Assembly (NCBI RefSeq): GCF_014650455.1
Contig: NZ_BMUZ01000014.1
Location: 186,001 to 250,000, forward strand
Direction of reading: 5' to 3'
Origin: Streptomyces xanthochromogenes
GTDB lineage: Bacteria; Actinomycetota; Actinomycetes; Streptomycetales; Streptomycetaceae
DNA: 64,000 bases
The notes beneath the pieces were generated by a model, which was given only the letters and a program-made list of their open reading frames with translations, did not search any database and was not told the DNA's origin. The position numbers and the translations under genes were made by a program. This document shows, one piece after another, positions 59,744 to 64,000 of the stretch; position 1 is the stretch's first letter, and the number at the start of each line of letters is the position of its first letter.

Positions 59744-60553
59744 TTGCACCTCGCCGCCGCCGACCGCGCCGCCCTGCGGACCCTGCTGCGCGAGCGGCGG
59801 GCCGCCGTCAGCCCCGCCTCCGCGGGCTTCCCGCCCAGGCGGCCCGGCCCCGGGCGGCGCGTCGCGGGGCTCAGCCAGGAGCAGATGGACGTCCTCCTGG
59901 AGCGCACGCCGGGCACGTACAACCGCTTCGAGAACGGTCAACTGCCCACGCCTTCAGCCGAGTTGCTGACGGCGGTCGCCACCGTTCTGCGCCTCGACGA
60001 ACAGGAGTGGGTCTTCCTGTGGCGGCTCACCCGGCGCGAGGCCCCGCCGAACCCGCTGCACCGCGACTCCGGCCTGAGCGTGCCCGAGGAGTGGCACGGG
60101 TTGGTCGACGGCATCAGCGGTGCGATCGCGTACATCAACGACGCCGAGTGGAACCTGCTGGCCCACAACAAGGAGTTCGCCGAGCTCTTTCCCGGCGGCG
60201 AGCCCCCGGCCAACCCGATGCGGTGGATGCTCCTGGACCCCGAGGCGCGCGAGGTGGTCCTCGGCGACTGGGCGGAGTCCTGGGCGCCGCTGGTGATGCC
60301 GCAGCTGCGGCACGCGGTGGAACTGCATCCGCGGAACGCGGCGCTGGCCCGCCTGCAGGCCGACGTGCGCCGGGACCCGGTGGCCGGGCCGCTGTACGCG
60401 GCGGCGGCCGCGGCGCCCATCGCCTACCCGGACGGCTCGGCGCGGCCCCTCAACCACGCGCTGTACGGGCCGGGCCGGGTGACGACGTGCGTCGCCGAGC
60501 CCGTGACGTCGCCGGGCGCGCGGGTGGTGCTGCTGCTCTACACCCCGAACTGA
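59744..60553 (+). CDS. XRE regulator with MmyB-like ligand domain
   Basis: Regulator of 269 residues. TTG 59744 (LHLAAADRAALRTLL) has GGAAGG 10 bases upstream; the longer open frame starts inside the repeats. The HTH (VAGLSQEQMDVLLERTPGTY and NRFENGQLPTPSAELLTAVA) comes first. Then the MmyB-type PAS-like domain: GAIAYINDAEWNLLAHNKEF, NPMRWMLLDPEAREVVLGDW, AVELHPRNAALARLQADVR. Relatives bind fatty acids and govern antibiotic or lipid genes. It is convergent with the nuoD-like gene. Confidence 0.9.
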   Translation: MHLAAADRAALRTLLRERRAAVSPASAGFPPRRPGPGRRVAGLSQEQMDVLLERTPGTYNRFENGQLPTPSAELLTAVATVLRLDEQEWVFLWRLTRREAPPNPLHRDSGLSVPEEWHGLVDGISGAIAYINDAEWNLLAHNKEFAELFPGGEPPANPMRWMLLDPEAREVVLGDWAESWAPLVMPQLRHAVELHPRNAALARLQADVRRDPVAGPLYAAAAAAPIAYPDGSARPLNHALYGPGRVTTCVAEPVTSPGARVVLLLYTPN

Positions 60554-60586
60554 GCGGCGCCGTAAGCTAGTTGACGTTCCCGGACG

Positions 60587-61729
60587 TCACTTGTCGATGT
60601 CGCCGACGACGAAGAACAGCGACCCCAGGATCGCGACCATGTCGGCGACCAGGGTCCCCGGCAGCAGCACGGCGAGCGCCTGGATGTTGTTGTACGAGGC
60701 CGACCGCAGCTTCAGCCGGTACGGGGTCTTCTCGCCCTTGCTGACCAGGTAGTAGCCGTTGACGCCGAGCGGGTTCTCGGTCCAGGCGTACGTGTGGCCC
60801 TCGGGTGCCTTGAGGACTTTCGGCAGCCGCTGGTTGATCGGCCCTGGCGCGAGGCCCGCCATCGTGTCGAGGCAGGCATCGGCGAGGTCGAGCGCGTTGT
60901 GGGTCTGCTCCAGGAGGCACTCGAAGCGGGCGAGGCAGTCGCCCTCGGTACGGGTGACGACCTTCAGGGTGTCCTGGAGTTCCCCGTAGGCGAGGTACGG
61001 CTCGTCGCGGCGCAGGTCGAAGTCGACGCCGGAGGCGCGGGCGATCGGGCCGCTGACGCCGTACGCGTGCACGGCCTCGGCGGACAGGACGCCGACGTTC
61101 CTGGTGCGGGCGCGGAAGATCTCGTTGCCGAGGACGAGCCGGTCGTACACGTCCATGCGCGAGCGCACGGAGGCGACGGCCTGCCGGGCCCGGCCGAGCC
61201 AGCCGAGCGGCAGGTCCTCCTTGAGGCCGCCGACCCGGTTGAACATGTAGTGCATGCGGCCGCCGGAGACCTCCTCCATCACGGCCTGGAGCTCCTCGCG
61301 CTCGCGGAAGGCGTGGAAGACGGGGGTGATGCCGCCGAGCTCCAGCGGGTACGAGCCGAGGAACATCAGGTGGTTGAGGACGCGGTTCAGCTCGGCGAGC
61401 AGGGTGCGGGTCCATACGGCGCGCTCGGGGACCTCCATGCCGAGCATCCGCTCGACGGCCATGACGACGCCGAGCTCGTTGGAGAACGCGGAGAGCCAGT
61501 CGTGGCGGTTGGCCAGCATCACGATCTGGCGGTAGTCGCGGGCCTCGAAGAGTTTTTCCGCGCCGCGGTGCATGTAGCCGATGACCGGCTCGGCCTGTTG
61601 AATGCGTTCGCCGTCGAGTACGAGCTTGAGGCGTAGCACTCCGTGGGTGGAGGGGTGCTGGGGGCCGATGTTGAGCACCATGTCGGTGCTCTCCGCCCCG
61701 CCCCCGATCCCGACCGTCGTCTCCGTCAT
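60587..61729 (-). CDS. nuoD: NADH-quinone oxidoreductase subunit D (NuoD)-like protein
   Basis: Complex I 49-kDa-type subunit of 380 residues that lines the quinone site. Start ATG 61729 (MTETTVGIGG). Typical blocks: NIGPQHPSTHGVLRLKLVLD, VIGYMHRGAEKLFEARDYRQ, GGRMHYMFNRVGGLKEDLPL, and the C-terminal NIQALAVLLPGTLVADMVAI ... VVGDIDK. Length is slightly below full-size NuoD (about 400-440). No other nuo gene is beside it, so it is a separate copy; it may serve an alternative complex. The upstream neighbour is a MidA-type methyltransferase. Confidence 0.93.
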   Translation of the reverse strand: MTETTVGIGGGAESTDMVLNIGPQHPSTHGVLRLKLVLDGERIQQAEPVIGYMHRGAEKLFEARDYRQIVMLANRHDWLSAFSNELGVVMAVERMLGMEVPERAVWTRTLLAELNRVLNHLMFLGSYPLELGGITPVFHAFREREELQAVMEEVSGGRMHYMFNRVGGLKEDLPLGWLGRARQAVASVRSRMDVYDRLVLGNEIFRARTRNVGVLSAEAVHAYGVSGPIARASGVDFDLRRDEPYLAYGELQDTLKVVTRTEGDCLARFECLLEQTHNALDLADACLDTMAGLAPGPINQRLPKVLKAPEGHTYAWTENPLGVNGYYLVSKGEKTPYRLKLRSASYNNIQALAVLLPGTLVADMVAILGSLFFVVGDIDK

Positions 61730-62062
61730 GCGGGCCAGTATCCCCCGGGGCCCCCGGGCCACCTGCCACCCGGGCCCCGGCGGGGGCGACGGGGTGGTCC
61801 CGCGCTCGCGCCGTGCGTGGCCGATCGCGCCGTTCCCCGCGCCCCTGACCCCGGTTTCGTCCGTCTGCGGACCGTGCGTGGCTGGTTGCGCCGTTCCCCG
61901 CGCCCCTGGCAGCGCTGGTGCCGGTCGGCGTCGGCATCTTCGGCCTGCTTCCCGTGCCCCCCAAAAGCCTCGACGCTGGGGCACCTTCAGCCTGTCCGGC
62001 GTTTGAGGACGAGCGCCGTTCAGGCGCGAACGGGGGTCTGGGGCGGAGCCCCCAGGGTCGCT
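61730..62062 (-). repeat. Composite intergenic element 7 behind the methyltransferase gene
   Basis: On the minus strand, after the methyltransferase stop, come GGGGGCTCCGCCCC-type hairpin sequence, CGTTCGCGCCTGAACG (62017-62032), GCGCTCGTCCTCAA, CGCCGGACAGGCTG, and two 61-bp units with a core variant (GCGCGGGGAACGGCGCGA and GCGCGGGGAACGGCGCAA, at 61825-61845 and 61886-61906). The element's first part lies inside the coding sequence, see the methyltransferase entry. The last 60 bp before nuoD hold no repeat. Confidence 0.85.
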
Positions 62063-63139
62063 TCACCCCCCGGAGGGTTGTGGGGAGGGGCGGGGCGGGG
62101 CGACTCCCGGGGTCTGGGGCAGGGCCCCAGGGGGCCGGGGCTGGAGGAGCCAGAGGAAGTCGCCGAGGGCGCCCCGGGCGGTCAGCTCGGCCGCCGCCCC
62201 CGCCACCGCCAGCGCGCGTACGTACGCCGCCGGGTCCGAGGAGGCCAGGGACAGGGGCGGCCGGGCCCCGGAGACGCCGAGACGGGCCAGGGCCTCGCGC
62301 TGGGGGAGCAGCTCCGCGCCGGGCAGCGCGCATGCGTCAAGGGCGACGTGCGCGGTGATGTCGCAGGAGCCGTCCGGCACCGGCACCACCTCGCGCCCGC
62401 CCCGGAACCCGGCCAGCGTTCCGAAGGGCGGCCTGGCCTCCCGCACGTGCGCGTAGTCCACCGCCACCGCGAGCCCCGCCGAAAGCGAGCCGACCGCGTC
62501 CGCCCACGCCGCATCGCGCGGCCGGCCGATCTCGGCCCGGGCCCCCGGCTCGCTCAGCGGCCACCACCGCGCGAGCCACTCCGCGTCCGCACCCGTCACC
62601 GGCGCACCCGGGGTCTCGGTGCCGTCGGGCCCGACGAGAACGAGCCGGGGAACCCCCTCCGCGTCGACCTCGGCGACCTCCACCGGCACGTTGTCGAGCC
62701 ACTCGTTGGCGAAGAGCAGCCCCCGGATCCCCCGCGGCACCGAGTCCCGCCACTCGATCCGCTCGTCGAGCCCGGCCGGGCGGGCCGCACGCTCGACGGC
62801 GTACGCCCGGACCGGAAAGTCCGCGGGCAGCGCGGCGAGCACCCCGGTGAGCAGTTCCCCGCGCCCGGCGCCGACGTCCACGAGGTCGAAGGGCCCGGGG
62901 CCGAGCCCCGCGGCGACCTCGGTCAGGAGGCGGGCGACGGCCCCCGCGAAGAGCGGCGAGGCATGCACCGACGTGCGGAAGTGCCCGGCGGGCCCCTCGG
63001 GCCGCAGATAGAACCCGCCGTCCCCGTACAGCGCCCGCTCGGTGGCCGCGCGCCATCCGACGGGCGCGTCCCGCCCCGCCGAATCCGCCGGTCGTGGCCC
63101 GTTCCCGTCGCCGGAGTGCTGACACGTCTCATCCGTCAC
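62063..63139 (-). CDS. MidA/NDUFAF7-type SAM-dependent methyltransferase
   Basis: Methyltransferase of 358 residues from GTG 63139 (VTDETCQHSGD). Family blocks are ALYGDGGFYLRPEGPAGHFR, TSVHASPLFAGAVARLLTEV, the SAM loop DLVDVGAGRGELLTGVLAAL, IRGLLFANEWLDNVPVEVAE and VAVDYAHVREARPPFGTLAG. The eukaryotic member NDUFAF7 methylates an arginine of the NuoD homologue NDUFS2. Here a nuoD-like gene follows directly on the same strand. The last ~25 residues (PPGALPQTPGVAPPRPSPQP...) are translated repeat element, so the original C-terminus has been replaced or extended. Confidence 0.87.
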   Translation of the reverse strand: MTDETCQHSGDGNGPRPADSAGRDAPVGWRAATERALYGDGGFYLRPEGPAGHFRTSVHASPLFAGAVARLLTEVAAGLGPGPFDLVDVGAGRGELLTGVLAALPADFPVRAYAVERAARPAGLDERIEWRDSVPRGIRGLLFANEWLDNVPVEVAEVDAEGVPRLVLVGPDGTETPGAPVTGADAEWLARWWPLSEPGARAEIGRPRDAAWADAVGSLSAGLAVAVDYAHVREARPPFGTLAGFRGGREVVPVPDGSCDITAHVALDACALPGAELLPQREALARLGVSGARPPLSLASSDPAAYVRALAVAGAAAELTARGALGDFLWLLQPRPPGALPQTPGVAPPRPSPQPSGG

Positions 63140-63235
63140 GCGCTCAAGTCTCCACCTTGCGGAGTACGCCGCCGGGATCAGGATCGCCCCGGCGGTTGAC
63201 CCCTGCACCTGTCCGCTTTCCCTACGCTGGGTTAC

Positions 63236-64000
63236 GTGCAGCGCCTCTACGACTTCATCCGCAGGAACCCGACCGGGGTCGACGCCTTCTGGGCCGTCAT
63301 CCTGTTCGGGTTCTCCTGCCTGCAGATCCTGTCGGCGGCGCACGGCCCGAAGCAGCCGGCCTGGGGTCTCCAGATCCTGGTCTCGCTCGGGATGGGCGTG
63401 GCCGTGGCGCTGCGCCGCCGGATGCCCGAGCGGATGCTGCTGCTGGTCATCGCCGTGGGCCTGGCGCAGCTGGCGCTGAACGTCCAGCCGCGGATCGAGG
63501 ACTTCGCGATGCTGGTTCTCGTCTACACCGTGGCCTCCGCGGGCGAGCGCTGGGCCTCACGGGTAGCCCTGGCCGGCAGCCTGCTCGCGGCCCCCCTCGC
63601 CCAGGTGCGCTGGTCGTCGGCGGGGGCCGGGAACGGCGGGCAGCAAATAATCTTCTTCGTCGTCATCATGACGGTCCCGTTCGTGCTCGCCTGGGTGCTC
63701 GGCGACTCGATGCGTACCCGCAAGGCGTACTTCGCGCAGCTGGAGGAGCGGGCCTCGCGCCTGGAGCGGGAGCGCGAGGCGCAGGCGAAGGTGGCGGTCG
63801 CGGCCGAGCGGGCCCGGATCGCCCGCGAGCTGCACGACGTGGTCGCGCACAACGTCTCGGTGATGGTGGTGCAGGCCGACGGCGCCGCCTATGTCATGGA
63901 CACCTCGCCGGACCAGGCGAAGACGGCCCTGGAGACCATTTCGATGACGGGCCGTCAGGCGCTCGCCGAGATGCGCCGGCTGCTCGGCGTGCTGCGCACC
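63236..64000 (+). CDS. Two-component sensor histidine kinase (3' end beyond window)
   Basis: NarL-partner-type kinase; 255 residues visible from GTG 63236 (VQRLYDFIRRNP). Four or five membrane helices lie in residues 15-155 (for example VDAFWAVILFGFSCLQILSA; IIFFVVIMTVPFVLAWVLGD). A short coiled coil leads to the HisKA_3 motif ERARIARELHDVVAHNVSVM with phospho-acceptor His200. The ATPase domain should lie beyond the window edge, followed by a LuxR-type response regulator. TACGCT seven bases before the start region suggests a leaderless or very short-leader mRNA. Confidence 0.93.
   Translation, partial: MQRLYDFIRRNPTGVDAFWAVILFGFSCLQILSAAHGPKQPAWGLQILVSLGMGVAVALRRRMPERMLLLVIAVGLAQLALNVQPRIEDFAMLVLVYTVASAGERWASRVALAGSLLAAPLAQVRWSSAGAGNGGQQIIFFVVIMTVPFVLAWVLGDSMRTRKAYFAQLEERASRLEREREAQAKVAVAAERARIARELHDVVAHNVSVMVVQADGAAYVMDTSPDQAKTALETISMTGRQALAEMRRLLGVLRT

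Noticed and set aside
63196..63228. TTGACC / TACGCT as promoter of the sensor kinase gene
   Set aside because: The spacer would be 21 bases, too long for a standard promoter; only the -10 candidate is kept as a remark.

Overview
The window reads as a chromosomal core segment of a Streptomyces (or very close actinomycete). Supporting signs are the very high G+C content with G/C-ending third codon positions, frequent GTG and TTG starts, the futalosine-pathway menaquinone genes mqnB/mqnD, DUF3027, DUF2530, DUF3180 and DUF397 proteins, XRE/DUF5753 and MmyB-type regulators, and a dacB - zinc metalloprotease - tilS - hpt - ftsH - folE - fol cluster order that I recognise from streptomycetes. No rRNA, tRNA, insertion sequence, prophage or CRISPR array was found.

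Layout. 1-2030: two FecCD siderophore permeases behind a possible iron box, the first cut by the window edge. 2.0-7.7 kb: HAD phosphatase, small membrane protein, cold-shock protein with tandem repeats over its stop codon, mqnD/mqnB, a lipoprotein and an MFS carrier. 7.7-18.2 kb: DUF3027 protein, a sacsin/Hsp90-like GHKL ATPase, a CtpE-like P-type ATPase, DUF2530 and an AzgA-type purine permease, separated by large arrays of intergenic repeats. 18.2-26.8 kb: ribbon-helix-helix protein, MarR-MFS operon, RNA 2',3'-cyclic phosphodiesterase, aldo/keto reductase, DUF4232 lipoprotein, DUF2786 protein behind an 18-codon leader ORF, FUSC membrane protein. 27.0-29.6 kb: a cysteine-free L33 with a Zur-box promoter, then a DUF397 / RsbW-like ATPase / XRE module carrying two inverted copies of a 26-bp motif. 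29.6-37.7 kb: aldehyde dehydrogenase, DinB-like and PadR proteins, glutamate decarboxylase, YbjQ, DedA, ThrE-type exporter, pyrophosphatase. 37.8-48.4 kb: dacB to the folate genes folE and folP-NTF2-folB-folK-DUF3180. 48.4-58.3 kb: divergent MarR/DHA2 efflux pair with a palindromic operator, DUF2156 protein, esterase, and an OpuC-type osmoprotectant ABC system whose ATPase gene is divergent from the rest. 58.3-64 kb: coiled-coil protein, MmyB-type regulator, a nuoD-like gene beside a MidA/NDUFAF7-type methyltransferase, and the start of a sensor histidine kinase.

The most unusual structure is a modular intergenic repeat family. At seven places (near 8.9, 12.6, 17.8, 24.5, 32.5, 51.0 and 61.9 kb) a unit with the core GCGCGGGGAACTGCGCGA follows the 3' end of a gene and always has that gene's polarity. 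At three places it is amplified into arrays of five or six units with a 55-59 bp period. At five places it is preceded by the same hairpins and a second conserved module. In one case the methyltransferase gene reads into the element and takes its C-terminal tail and stop codon from it. Other points to test are the shared 26-bp motif of the DUF397/XRE locus, the leaderless Zur-controlled L33, the NuoD-methyltransferase pair, and short ORFs coupled to downstream genes.
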